From NCBI GenBank assembly GCA_002869855.2, contig NEWQ02000015.1, positions 32,458 to 96,457 of the forward strand: DNA of 64,000 nt, given 5' to 3'. Below, piece by piece: positions 40,132 to 49,279 of this stretch. The notes below the pieces were generated by a model. The model made no database searches and had not been told where the DNA came from. It saw nothing but the letters and a program-made list of their open reading frames with translations. How positions within the stretch are numbered: position 1 is the stretch's first letter; each line of letters begins with the position of its first letter. Both the position numbers and the translations under genes were made by a program. The stretch comes from Nitrospira sp. CG24D. Its GTDB lineage: Bacteria > Nitrospirota > Nitrospiria > Nitrospirales > Nitrospiraceae.

Positions 40132-41067
40132 ATGGATAGAAAACAGCCTACATCGACTAGCTCAACGCCCCCCACCTCCCCAGACGGATATCGTGGGCCG
40201 TTCACCCTGGGTCTCTCCCGCCTCGGTCGCTCTCGCTTACGAGTCGGCGCATCGTCTCGCAAGAAAGCGCTCAGCTGTTTTGCGGTTGCTCTCATGACCG
40301 GCCTCTTCGCGGCCCACTGGATCCTGAGTGTACCGGCGAGAGCTCCGATCGGCACGAGCATTGGCAGCACACTGGGTAGTACATCTCTCGCCGCTCCCGA
40401 ATCACTCGTTGGCGGAATGGGTCTTCTCATAAGCGTCAGTTTCAGTCTTGCCGGATTATGGTTTTGGCCGTTTGCCCAGAGAAGCAGAATCCAACCCCGC
40501 GAAGAAAGCCTGGCGGCATACGACCATGTGACAGGCTTGCCCACGTTGCGCCTCTTCACCGTGCTCCTTGAACAAGGGCTCACTCGGGCGTCACACCTGG
40601 GCCGCAGTATCGGCGTGCTTGTCGCAGATCTTCATCAGTTTTGTCCGCTTCCGACCTCAGTGACGACTCCCAATATCTCGTTGATCGTGCGAGTGCAGGC
40701 TGCCCGCATTAAGAGCGCGTTGCCCTCGAACAATACCGTTGCAAGGATCGGGGACCGTCGGTTCGCGATTCTGATTGAAAACGTGCTCGCACGGGATCAG
40801 ATCGATACCCTCGCACAAAATATTTACCGCACCATGTCGCTTCCCCTCATGATTGAAGGACAGGAGGTATTGTTGACCTGTCAGATTGGAGGAGCCATGT
40901 ATGCCTCCTCTGCCGCATCAGGAGAAGCCCTGTTGAGTCAGGCCGTGAAATCTCTGGCCCTTGCGACCTCTGAGAATCCCATCCGCTTCTCTGATTCCGT
41001 CAGTGACACTCCCAGCACCTCTTCCATGGCCATGCATTCGGCCGCCGCCGAATCCCTTCTGCGCTAG
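40132..41067 (+). CDS. membrane protein with degenerate GGDEF domain
   Basis: Two N-terminal hydrophobic segments; DHVTGLPTLRLF...RIGDRRFAILIEN where GGDEF would be; start uncertain (40015 or 40132). Confidence 0.75.
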   Translation: MDRKQPTSTSSTPPTSPDGYRGPFTLGLSRLGRSRLRVGASSRKKALSCFAVALMTGLFAAHWILSVPARAPIGTSIGSTLGSTSLAAPESLVGGMGLLISVSFSLAGLWFWPFAQRSRIQPREESLAAYDHVTGLPTLRLFTVLLEQGLTRASHLGRSIGVLVADLHQFCPLPTSVTTPNISLIVRVQAARIKSALPSNNTVARIGDRRFAILIENVLARDQIDTLAQNIYRTMSLPLMIEGQEVLLTCQIGGAMYASSAASGEALLSQAVKSLALATSENPIRFSDSVSDTPSTSSMAMHSAAAESLLR

Positions 41068-41227
41068 GCAACTATTTCTTCATCAGTGGAACTATTCGCC
41101 GATCCAAAACAATAGGGTGGCCTGTTCTGTTTCTATCGGACCGTCGGTTAATTGACAGCCTGTCATATTCCCCCGCATTTCTCTCTTCCCTCATCGAACA
41201 GACCTACGCCGTCTGAATATCACGGTC

Positions 41228-41243
41228 TGGCATGCAGGTTGCT
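41228..41243 (+). promoter_or_regulatory. candidate sigma54 promoter upstream of flgF
   Basis: cTGGCATGCAGGTTGCTg, GG(41229)-N10-GC(41241), about 40 nt upstream of GTG 41283. Confidence 0.72.
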
Positions 41244-41282
41244 GTCTCCTCTTGCGAAACGAACGATCAAGGAGACAAGACC

Positions 41283-42053
41283 GTGAATCGAGGTATCTAT
41301 CCAATCCTGTCCGGCGCCCTTGCCCATGAGCGGCGGATGCAAGTGTTTGCGAACAACATGGCGAACGTGAATACCGCCGGGTTTAAGCAGGATGAGCAGA
41401 CCTTCAAGGCGGTATTCCCCAAGGCGCATCTTGCTATTCCATCAACGCCAGGAACCGTCTCCCTCGCCAACCAAATCGTGGCCAAACCCTTCGGCCCGAC
41501 GGAGCGCGTGTATACGGCTCCGAATGCTGTCAAAACAACATACGACGCAGGACGAATTCGCCTCACCGGAAACCCCCTCGATGTTGCCATCCAAGGCCGT
41601 GGGTTTTTGGAAGTCAAAACACCTCACGGCACGCGCTTTACCCGTAACGGAATGCTCTCTCTCGATAATCAACGCCGGCTTGTCACCAATCTCGGATATC
41701 CGGTGATGGGGACGAAGGGGGAGCTGAAGATTCCCGTCGGGAAAATGGATATTTCCAATCAGGGAGAAATTAAAGTCGACGGCAATCCCGTCGGCACCAT
41801 CAAGGTGATGGATTTCCCCGATGCCAACATGCCGCAGAAATACGCGGAAGGCATGTTCATCTCCGATAAGGGGTTCCCTGCCAAAACGCCCCAAGTCCAG
41901 GTCGGACATATCGAAGATTCCAACGTCAATTCCATTGGTGAAATGGTCAAGATGATCGAGGGCATGCGCGGGTATGAATCGGCTCAGAAGTTGATTCAGA
42001 CCCTGGACCGGATGGCTGAAACAGCCATTCAAGAAGTCGGACGAGTGGCTTAG
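41283..42053 (+). CDS. flgF: flagellar basal-body rod protein FlgF
   Basis: GTG start after aaggagac; MNRGIYPILSGALAHERRMQVFANNMANVNTAGFKQD. Confidence 0.94.
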   Translation: MNRGIYPILSGALAHERRMQVFANNMANVNTAGFKQDEQTFKAVFPKAHLAIPSTPGTVSLANQIVAKPFGPTERVYTAPNAVKTTYDAGRIRLTGNPLDVAIQGRGFLEVKTPHGTRFTRNGMLSLDNQRRLVTNLGYPVMGTKGELKIPVGKMDISNQGEIKVDGNPVGTIKVMDFPDANMPQKYAEGMFISDKGFPAKTPQVQVGHIEDSNVNSIGEMVKMIEGMRGYESAQKLIQTLDRMAETAIQEVGRVA

Positions 42054-42062
42054 GAGGCGATT

Positions 42063-42854
42063 ATGATTCGGGCAATGTGGACAGCCGCCACCGGAATGAC
42101 GGCACAACAGATCAATGTGGATACGGTGGCCCACAACCTGGCCAACGTCAACACCAACTCGTTCAAGCGCAGTCGGGCGGAGTTTGCCGATCTGCTCTAT
42201 CAAATCCAGCGCTTACCAGGCACCAGCGCATCCAACGTCGGCGTCTTTCCCGTCGGTATTCAAGTCGGCGCCGGTGTCCGCCCGACAACGGTTTCGAAGG
42301 AATGGCTCCAGGGCAACATGCGCCAGACTAATAACGATCTGGATGTCGCTATTGATGGACCCGGGTTCTTCCAAGTGTCCAGACCGGATGGAACCATCAT
42401 GTACACCAGGAACGGATCGTTCAAACGCGACAACGTCGGCAACTTGGTCACCGGCGACGGCGACTTATTGAATCCCGTGATTACGATTCCATCCGGCGCG
42501 CTGAAGATGGACATCGGTCAGGATGGCACAGTATCCGTTCTGCTCCCTGGCGTGACTCAGGCTTCCCAGATCGGCCAAATTCAGCTCACACGATTCGATA
42601 ATCCAGCCGGGCTGGTCGCAATGGGAAACAATCTGTTCATCGACAGCTTTGCATCGGGCCCTCCGACCCAAGGAACCGGCGGATTCTCCACCGGATTCGG
42701 GACCATCCAGCAGGGATTCCTGGAAAGTTCAAACGTCAACCTCGCTGAGGAAATGGTCAATATGATCATTGCGCAGCGGAGCTACGAAATTAACTCTAAA
42801 ACGATTCAAGCGTCTGACGAAATGATGTCCATCGCGAACAATCTCAGACGATAA
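42063..42854 (+). CDS. flgG: flagellar basal-body rod protein FlgG
   Basis: MIRAMWTAATGMTAQQINVDTVAHNLANVNTNSFKRSRAEFADLLYQ. Confidence 0.98.
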   Translation: MIRAMWTAATGMTAQQINVDTVAHNLANVNTNSFKRSRAEFADLLYQIQRLPGTSASNVGVFPVGIQVGAGVRPTTVSKEWLQGNMRQTNNDLDVAIDGPGFFQVSRPDGTIMYTRNGSFKRDNVGNLVTGDGDLLNPVITIPSGALKMDIGQDGTVSVLLPGVTQASQIGQIQLTRFDNPAGLVAMGNNLFIDSFASGPPTQGTGGFSTGFGTIQQGFLESSNVNLAEEMVNMIIAQRSYEINSKTIQASDEMMSIANNLRR

Positions 42855-42864
42855 GGAAGACGTT

Positions 42865-43668
42865 ATGACCAGCATTCGCATCATCGCCGTTGCTTGTATG
42901 CTCGCCGCTGGGGTCAACCAGGCCATCGGCGCCACGTCGGAGAAGCTGGCCAAGCCGGTATCGATCGGAGGACAGGGGGCCAACGGACCGGCCCTCAGCA
43001 AGTTGGATTCGACTCGGCCGACGATGCGGGAGCTGCATTTTGAGCAGATCCAGAAGACCATTCAGAAATATCTCGAAGGTGAATGGGGGACCCGGGTGAA
43101 ATCGGTGCAAGTCACTCTTCTGGAGCCACTGGATCCGATCAAGATTCCGGTTGGGGTGATTGAGCTGCAAATCCCTTCCGTTGCCGGAGGCTCTACGACA
43201 ATGGGACGCAGAAGCTTTGCCATCCAGGTCATGGTCAATGGAAATCCTTGGAAGACTGTTGATGCACTCGCTGATATTGCAGCCATGATTGATGTGGTGG
43301 TACCGGCGCGGTTTTTGAAGGCTGAAGAAACGATCGAACCGGAAGATCTGACGACAGCACGTATCGTCACCTACGATGTGAAGCATCCCTTCATCACGGA
43401 TCCGGAGGCCGTCATTGGAAAGAGCACAGCTCGTCCGTTGCAGCCAAACACTCCGTTGCGTCCGACCTTCCTGAAAAAGCCGTTTATGGTGAAAAAGGGA
43501 GATCACGTCATGATTGAAGCGCGGCGTGGCAACTTCTCCGTTCAAACCTCAGGAGTGACGAAGGGGAGCGGACAAGTAGGGCAGACCGTGATGGTAGCCA
43601 ACCTTGATTCGGGACGAGAGCTGCGCGCGAAGATTGTCGCCCCAGGTCTCGTGCAAGTGGAGTTTTAG
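42865..43668 (+). CDS. flgA: flagellar P-ring assembly chaperone FlgA
   Basis: SAF-type C-terminus; flgG-flgA-flgH-flgI order. Confidence 0.92.
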   Translation: MTSIRIIAVACMLAAGVNQAIGATSEKLAKPVSIGGQGANGPALSKLDSTRPTMRELHFEQIQKTIQKYLEGEWGTRVKSVQVTLLEPLDPIKIPVGVIELQIPSVAGGSTTMGRRSFAIQVMVNGNPWKTVDALADIAAMIDVVVPARFLKAEETIEPEDLTTARIVTYDVKHPFITDPEAVIGKSTARPLQPNTPLRPTFLKKPFMVKKGDHVMIEARRGNFSVQTSGVTKGSGQVGQTVMVANLDSGRELRAKIVAPGLVQVEF

Positions 43669-43676
43669 GATCACGC

Positions 43677-44372
43677 ATGCGCAGTGCAATGATTAGAACA
43701 TGGGGTGTGGTGATAGTCGGCGTGATGCTGAGCGCCTGTAGCCTTATGCCCACAGCCTCGACTTCAACCAAGTTGACCGTCCCGTCATTGCCTCCTCCTA
43801 AGACTATTGGATCGTTGTGGCAAGAAGAGAATGGCCGGGCCTACCTCTACGAAGATCTGCGCGCCATGAGGGTGGGGGATATCCTCACGGTCAAAATTGT
43901 CGAAAAGCACAAAGGGTCAAAGTCGGCGGATACTGCGGCACAACGAGATTCCACTCTCTCGAACTCCCTGGCAGGATCCGGAGTGGGATATTTTGGAATC
44001 CCCGGTTTCAGAATCAGCGATGAAGCCAGGCGAGGTCTTGGAGTTGATGCGAGTGCCAGCAATAAATTCAGCGGAAAGGGCGCCACCAGCCGGGAGGGAA
44101 CATTAACCGGTACGATCTCGGTCATCGTGATGGAAGTGCTTCCGAACGGAGATTTACGAGTTGAGGGACGCCGGGAAGTGACGGTCAACAGTGAAAAACA
44201 ATTGATGACCATTGCCGGCATCGTACGCCGGGTGGATGTCGACACGAAAAATACGGTGCTGTCGTCGGCTATTGCCGATGCCAAAATCGAATACGCCGGG
44301 TTAGGGGTCCTCGACGATGTGCAACGACCAGGGTGGCTGGTCCGCATTCTTGATTGGGTCTACCCATTTTAA
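43677..44372 (+). CDS. flgH: flagellar L-ring lipoprotein FlgH
   Basis: Lipobox MLSACSLM; SLWQEENGRAYLYEDLRAMRVGDILTVKI. Confidence 0.96.
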   Translation: MRSAMIRTWGVVIVGVMLSACSLMPTASTSTKLTVPSLPPPKTIGSLWQEENGRAYLYEDLRAMRVGDILTVKIVEKHKGSKSADTAAQRDSTLSNSLAGSGVGYFGIPGFRISDEARRGLGVDASASNKFSGKGATSREGTLTGTISVIVMEVLPNGDLRVEGRREVTVNSEKQLMTIAGIVRRVDVDTKNTVLSSAIADAKIEYAGLGVLDDVQRPGWLVRILDWVYPF

Positions 44373-44378
44373 CGAAGG

Positions 44379-44654
44379 ATGTTCCTTGTGAAAACGATTG
44401 TTAAACGGAAAGTTTCGGTGAAGTGGGAGCTCTGGCGAGGCGCGGTCTCGCTCCAGTCGTTGCAAATGATGGTGATGAGCGGTGTGGTGCGGCGAGCGGA
44501 CTTAGACCCGCCTCAGGATCCCGGTCGAACCGGCTATTGGCACAGCGGAAAAAACAGAGTCAACATTCCGCAAGAGTCGGCCTCGGAGCAGGGATGGATT
44601 TCGAGAATGCTCTTGGGGCGTAAGTCGCACATTCAGTCAGCGCAGAAGTTGTAA
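44379..44654 (+). CDS. hypothetical small protein between flgH and flgI
   Basis: 91 aa ORF with 6-nt gap to flgH and RBS-like gaagga; no family recognised. Confidence 0.5.
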   Translation: MFLVKTIVKRKVSVKWELWRGAVSLQSLQMMVMSGVVRRADLDPPQDPGRTGYWHSGKNRVNIPQESASEQGWISRMLLGRKSHIQSAQKL

Positions 44655-44675
44655 CACAAAAGGATTACGGCTGAA

Positions 44676-45818
44676 ATGAGAACACGTTGGGCCAGGTCAT
44701 TGATGGTAGGGCTATTCATCGGGGCCTTGGGCCTGCCGCTCTCAGCGGAGGCGGTCAGGATCAAGGACATCGGGGCCATTGAAGGCGTTCGAGAAAATCA
44801 GCTCATCGGATATGGATTGGTGGTCGGGCTCGATCGAACGGGCGATCAAGTCATCGGTGGCCAGTTTACGATCCAGGCCATGATGTCCATGCTGAATAAA
44901 ATGGGCATCAATCTGGTCATCGATCCGATTCAGCTACTCACAAAAAATATTGCCTCCGTGATGGTCACGACCAAGCTGCCCCCGTTTGCCAAGCCGGGTC
45001 AAGCCCTCGATGTCGTCGTGTCTTCGATGGCCAATGCGAAAAGTTTGCAAGGCGGGACTCTCTTGCTGACTCCTCTCAAAGCGGCCAATCAACAAGTCTT
45101 TGCCGTGGCACAGGGACCTGTCTCGGTGGGAGGGTTTCTGGGCGGGACAGGCGGGCCTGGAGGAGCCACGGTCACCAAGAATCATCAGGCAGCCGGGGTG
45201 GTGCCAGCGGGAGCGATTATCGAAAAGGAGTTGGTGGTCAATATCGATGCCTGGGAGACCGTGTCGGTTCTGCTGCGCCAGCCGGATTTCACCACGGCGA
45301 TTCGGACGGCAGAAGCGATCAATGGCGTGTTCGGGAAGGGAAGTGCTGCGCCCGTGAACGCCGGTCTTGTCAAAGCCACGATTCCATCAGCTTTCCATGG
45401 TCGCGTCGTTGAATATATCGCCTCAATTGAAGGGCTCGATGTCTCGGTGGATATGGCCGCCAAAGTCGTGGTGAACGAACGGACGGGTACGGTCGTACTC
45501 GGCGAGCATGTGCGAATCTCGACCTGTGCGATTTCTCATGGCAATCTCACGATATCCGTGAAGAATACGCTCAATGTCTCTCAGCCAAATGCGCCGCTCA
45601 TTGGAGCGGCCAGCAATCAACCAGCGACGGTGACGGAAGATGTGCAGACGGAGGTGAAGGAGCAAGAGTCTCGTTTGATTGTGGTCGACGAGACCGTCAC
45701 GCTAGGTGAGGTTGTTAGGGCGCTCAATGCTGTGGGGGTTACGCCTAGGGATCTCGTGTCGATTCTCTCGGCGTTGCGGTCTGCAGGGGCACTTCAAGCG
45801 AATCTTGAGATCATCTAG
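44676..45818 (+). CDS. flgI: flagellar P-ring protein FlgI
   Basis: VRIKDIGAIEGVRENQLIGYGLVVGLDRTGDQ. Confidence 0.98.
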   Translation: MRTRWARSLMVGLFIGALGLPLSAEAVRIKDIGAIEGVRENQLIGYGLVVGLDRTGDQVIGGQFTIQAMMSMLNKMGINLVIDPIQLLTKNIASVMVTTKLPPFAKPGQALDVVVSSMANAKSLQGGTLLLTPLKAANQQVFAVAQGPVSVGGFLGGTGGPGGATVTKNHQAAGVVPAGAIIEKELVVNIDAWETVSVLLRQPDFTTAIRTAEAINGVFGKGSAAPVNAGLVKATIPSAFHGRVVEYIASIEGLDVSVDMAAKVVVNERTGTVVLGEHVRISTCAISHGNLTISVKNTLNVSQPNAPLIGAASNQPATVTEDVQTEVKEQESRLIVVDETVTLGEVVRALNAVGVTPRDLVSILSALRSAGALQANLEII

Positions 45819-45894
45819 TCAAGGCACTGATGGATCTTGCTATTATTCATCATAATAAGACAGTCCTTCCCTGTTGTATTACAAGAGAGTCCCT

Positions 45895-46263
45895 ATGAAT
45901 ATTCATGATTCGACACAAGCGCAGTTTCTTTCATCTCCGGTCTTCACTGATCCACTGGGGAACCAGATTGACGCCAACCAATTGAAAGTAAAGGGAAGTC
46001 CAGATGATCAGAAAGAGCTGATCAAGGCCTCCAAGCAGTATGAAGCATTCTTTGTGTCCTATCTGATGAAAGTCATGCGGGAAACCGTCCATGAATCAGA
46101 GATGTCCGGCAAGATGGGCTCATACTTTTACTCCTTTTATGACCAAGAGATCGGGAATAGGGCATCCGAGTCAGGGGGCATCGGAATTACCCAAATGGTC
46201 CAGGAATATATCGAAAAGAATTATCCTCCAACCCCTAAAGTTCCAGACAGTGAAGACCGATAA
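45895..46263 (+). CDS. flgJ: rod-binding FlgJ-type protein lacking a muramidase domain
   Basis: KQYEAFFVSYLMKVMRETV...YFYSFYDQEIGNRASESGGIGI; only about 122 aa. Confidence 0.9.
   Translation: MNIHDSTQAQFLSSPVFTDPLGNQIDANQLKVKGSPDDQKELIKASKQYEAFFVSYLMKVMRETVHESEMSGKMGSYFYSFYDQEIGNRASESGGIGITQMVQEYIEKNYPPTPKVPDSEDR
46236..46263 (+). promoter_or_regulatory. candidate sigma28 promoter upstream of flgM, embedded in flgJ 3' end
   Basis: TAAAGTTC...GACCGATAA; the TAA of the -10-like element is the flgJ stop codon; spacing 1 nt longer than E. coli consensus. Confidence 0.6.
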
Positions 46264-46342
46264 GGTGTGCGACAGGGTTTGAAGCAACCGAGAGGGAAAA
46301 GCCCCGGTTGGCTCAGCCGTTTCCCAGAAGAAGGAGAGAGAT

Positions 46343-46648
46343 ATGCAGATCTCAGGTTCAGGTCGTTCCGATCAACTGGCCAAGATTCTCTTAGGCACAC
46401 AGGAGACGAAGGGTCCGTCGACGCAACGGCAACCGTCTCAGAAAGAGACGGGAAATGACCGGGTCCAGATTTCGGATCAGGCCAAAGAGCTGCAGCGCAT
46501 TCGCGCGCTGGGCCAGAGCCCCGATCACGAACGGGCCGCTCGTGTGGATCAAATTAAGAATGCCATCGAAAACGGCACGTACGATGTGAGCGGCCGCAAA
46601 GTCGGCGACGCGCTCATCAAGCAAGTGCTGACCGACGCAGTGTTGTAG
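46343..46648 (+). CDS. flgM: anti-sigma28 factor FlgM
   Basis: C-terminal ARVDQIKNAIENGTYDVSGRKVGDALIKQVL. Confidence 0.93.
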   Translation: MQISGSGRSDQLAKILLGTQETKGPSTQRQPSQKETGNDRVQISDQAKELQRIRALGQSPDHERAARVDQIKNAIENGTYDVSGRKVGDALIKQVLTDAVL

Positions 46649-46690
46649 CAGTCACGGTCCACATCGACACGCAGCCAGGATGGCTGCGTC

Positions 46691-47233
46691 ATGTCCGAAG
46701 CAAGTTCGCAGGGAGCGCGTATGCCTTCGGTTTCAACGGCACTGTCAGCACAATTAGTGACGATCCTTCTCCGGGAGCTGGCCTCCTGCCAGTCCCTCCT
46801 TGAAACGGTCGAGGCGGAACGTCACGCAATCAAGACACTCGCCATCGGCGACTTCCACCCCATCAATGTTCGCCGCCTTGCGATACTCGAACAACTCCAA
46901 TCCATTGCGGATGCGCGCGACCAGGCGGTCCGCCAGATTGCCGCCGCCTTGTCGTGGCCTGATTCGATCGCGTCGTTGCACAGCCTGCTTGATCGCTGGC
47001 ACGGTTCGGAAGCCACGACCGTCCGCCATCATCACGAGAAGCTCCTGGCCACCGCCAAACATGTGCGTGAAGAGATCAAGCAGAACGTGGTCCTCATCGA
47101 TGGCATTCGTGGGTTTGTCGAACATGCCTTGACCGCCGGAGCGACCGCTCTGACGGACGGCAACGCATACAGCCGGACGGGAAAGCCTGCTCTGACACAC
47201 CCATTATCAGCTGTACTCTACCAGCAGGGATAG
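46691..47233 (+). CDS. flgN: flagellar chaperone FlgN-like
   Basis: Helical protein between flgM and flgK; start uncertain. Confidence 0.8.
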   Translation: MSEASSQGARMPSVSTALSAQLVTILLRELASCQSLLETVEAERHAIKTLAIGDFHPINVRRLAILEQLQSIADARDQAVRQIAAALSWPDSIASLHSLLDRWHGSEATTVRHHHEKLLATAKHVREEIKQNVVLIDGIRGFVEHALTAGATALTDGNAYSRTGKPALTHPLSAVLYQQG

Positions 47234-47236
47234 CCT

Positions 47237-49264
47237 ATGGTCGGCTTAAATTCCCTCTTTGACATTGCCCGGACTGCCCTGGCGACCTCTCAGCAAGCGC
47301 TGACGGTCAGCGGGCATAACATATCCAACGTCAATACTCCGGGCTTTTCACGACAGGAAGCCGTGTTGACGGAGCGGCCGCCGATCAACGGCCAACCCGG
47401 CATGACGGGAACCGGAGTGCAAGCTACCTCTATCCGACGCCATGTCGATCGCTTTATCGAACAACAGCTCACGGTCTCCGATCAAACACTCGGGCGGCTT
47501 TCCGTATCCCGCGACGAACTCTTTCGATTGCAAAATATATTCGGCGATAGTAACGACCTGGGCATCGGGGCCGCCCTCAGCGAGTTCTTTCAGGGACTGC
47601 AGGATGTCTCGACGTCGCCGGGCGAGTCGACGGCACGGTCGGTCTTGTTGGGGAAAGCGGCTCAACTGACGTCGAGTCTCAACCAAGCGGCGTCAGATCT
47701 CACGAACGCTCGCTCTTCGTTGAATTTCCAGGTCTCCCAAACCATTACCGAGATCAATAGCCTCACGACGCAGCTGGCCGAGCTGAACGGGAAAATTATC
47801 ACGGCGGAAGTGACGGGACAGAATGCCAACGACCTCAGGGACCAGCGCCAGCTCGCGCTCAATGAGTTGGCCCAGCGCATCGATATCACTAGTATTGAAA
47901 ACGGCACCGGAGGGCTAACGATATTCGCGGCTCGTGGGCAGGTTGTCGTGGAAGGCGATACGCATCGCGACCTGGAGGCGGTCGCCTCGGCGGACAATGA
48001 GGGGCTCTTTGAAGTCGGATATTCGACAGGCGGAACCAGGACCGTCAGTCTCGACCGGCAGATCACCAGTGGCCGGATTCGTGCCTTACTTGATCTGCGC
48101 GACACTACGGTCCAGGGGCTACAAGATCAATTTGACCGGATGGCCGCGACACTCTCAAATGCGGTCAATCTGATTCATCGTCAGGGCTATGGTCTTGATG
48201 GGTCAACAGGACGAGACTTTTTCACTCCGCCCACGATCACGACTCAGGCGGATTCCAGCAATCAGGGAACGGCGGCGATCGCCACCGGAACCGTGACCGC
48301 CAACAGCTTGCTGACATTTCACGACTACGAAATCCAGTTTACCTCTGCAACGGCGTACTCCATTGTGGACACCACCACTGGAGCGACGATTCGAGGCAAC
48401 TATACCGGCACCGCCATAACGGCCCCTTCGAGTCCTGCGCCACTCTCCATCATCACCGGAACCAACGACACCTTGACCGTCTCAGTCGATGGGGTCACAT
48501 CCGGCACGATCACGCTGACAGGAGCCGCGTCACCGGGCCAGTCCTATACCTCCGGCGCGGCGCTGGCCCAGGAAGTTCAGGCGCAAATTAATGCCGATGC
48601 GACACTGCAAGCCGCAGGACTGACGGTATCGGCCACATTTGACACGATCACCAACAGGCTGGTGCTGACATCCAACGGGACCGGCGCCTCCTCGGCAGTG
48701 AATGTCACGGGCGGCACCGCCAGAACCAGCCTTGGCCTGCTGGCCGGAACCAGCACCGCTGCCTCCGGCACCTATAGCGATCCCTCCACCTTCATCTTTG
48801 ATGGCATCAGCGTCACACTTTCCGGCGCCCCTGCCGCCAATGACGTGTTTCGAGTGAACTCCTATCGCGACAGCGCCGGTAACCTCGCCGTAGCACTTAC
48901 GGATCCGGCCACGGTAGCAGCCTCTTCCACGCGCGCCGGCATCCCGGGCAACAATGCCACATTGCTTCAACTGGTGGCGCTCCAGCAGCAACACTTCGCC
49001 AGTTTGAATAACAACACGTTGCATGACGCCTATCGCAGCACCGCGGCCAATCTCGGGGTATCCGCACAAACGGCCGATCGCGAACAAACCGCACAGGAAA
49101 TCCTCCGCGATCAAATCGACACCTTCCGCGCGCAGGTCTCAGGCGTCTCGATCGATGAGGAACTCGTCAATCTCGTCAAGTTTCAACGAGGATTTGAAGC
49201 AGCTGCGCGCTTGATCCGTGTCACCGACGAGATGTTCGATACCTTGTTGAGCCTGAAACGCTAG
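47237..49264 (+). CDS. flgK: flagellar hook-associated protein FlgK
   Basis: SLFDIARTALATSQQALTVSGHNISNVNTPGFSRQEAVLTE. Confidence 0.97.
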   Translation: MVGLNSLFDIARTALATSQQALTVSGHNISNVNTPGFSRQEAVLTERPPINGQPGMTGTGVQATSIRRHVDRFIEQQLTVSDQTLGRLSVSRDELFRLQNIFGDSNDLGIGAALSEFFQGLQDVSTSPGESTARSVLLGKAAQLTSSLNQAASDLTNARSSLNFQVSQTITEINSLTTQLAELNGKIITAEVTGQNANDLRDQRQLALNELAQRIDITSIENGTGGLTIFAARGQVVVEGDTHRDLEAVASADNEGLFEVGYSTGGTRTVSLDRQITSGRIRALLDLRDTTVQGLQDQFDRMAATLSNAVNLIHRQGYGLDGSTGRDFFTPPTITTQADSSNQGTAAIATGTVTANSLLTFHDYEIQFTSATAYSIVDTTTGATIRGNYTGTAITAPSSPAPLSIITGTNDTLTVSVDGVTSGTITLTGAASPGQSYTSGAALAQEVQAQINADATLQAAGLTVSATFDTITNRLVLTSNGTGASSAVNVTGGTARTSLGLLAGTSTAASGTYSDPSTFIFDGISVTLSGAPAANDVFRVNSYRDSAGNLAVALTDPATVAASSTRAGIPGNNATLLQLVALQQQHFASLNNNTLHDAYRSTAANLGVSAQTADREQTAQEILRDQIDTFRAQVSGVSIDEELVNLVKFQRGFEAAARLIRVTDEMFDTLLSLKR

Positions 49265-49279
49265 AAGGGATGAGTTTCC

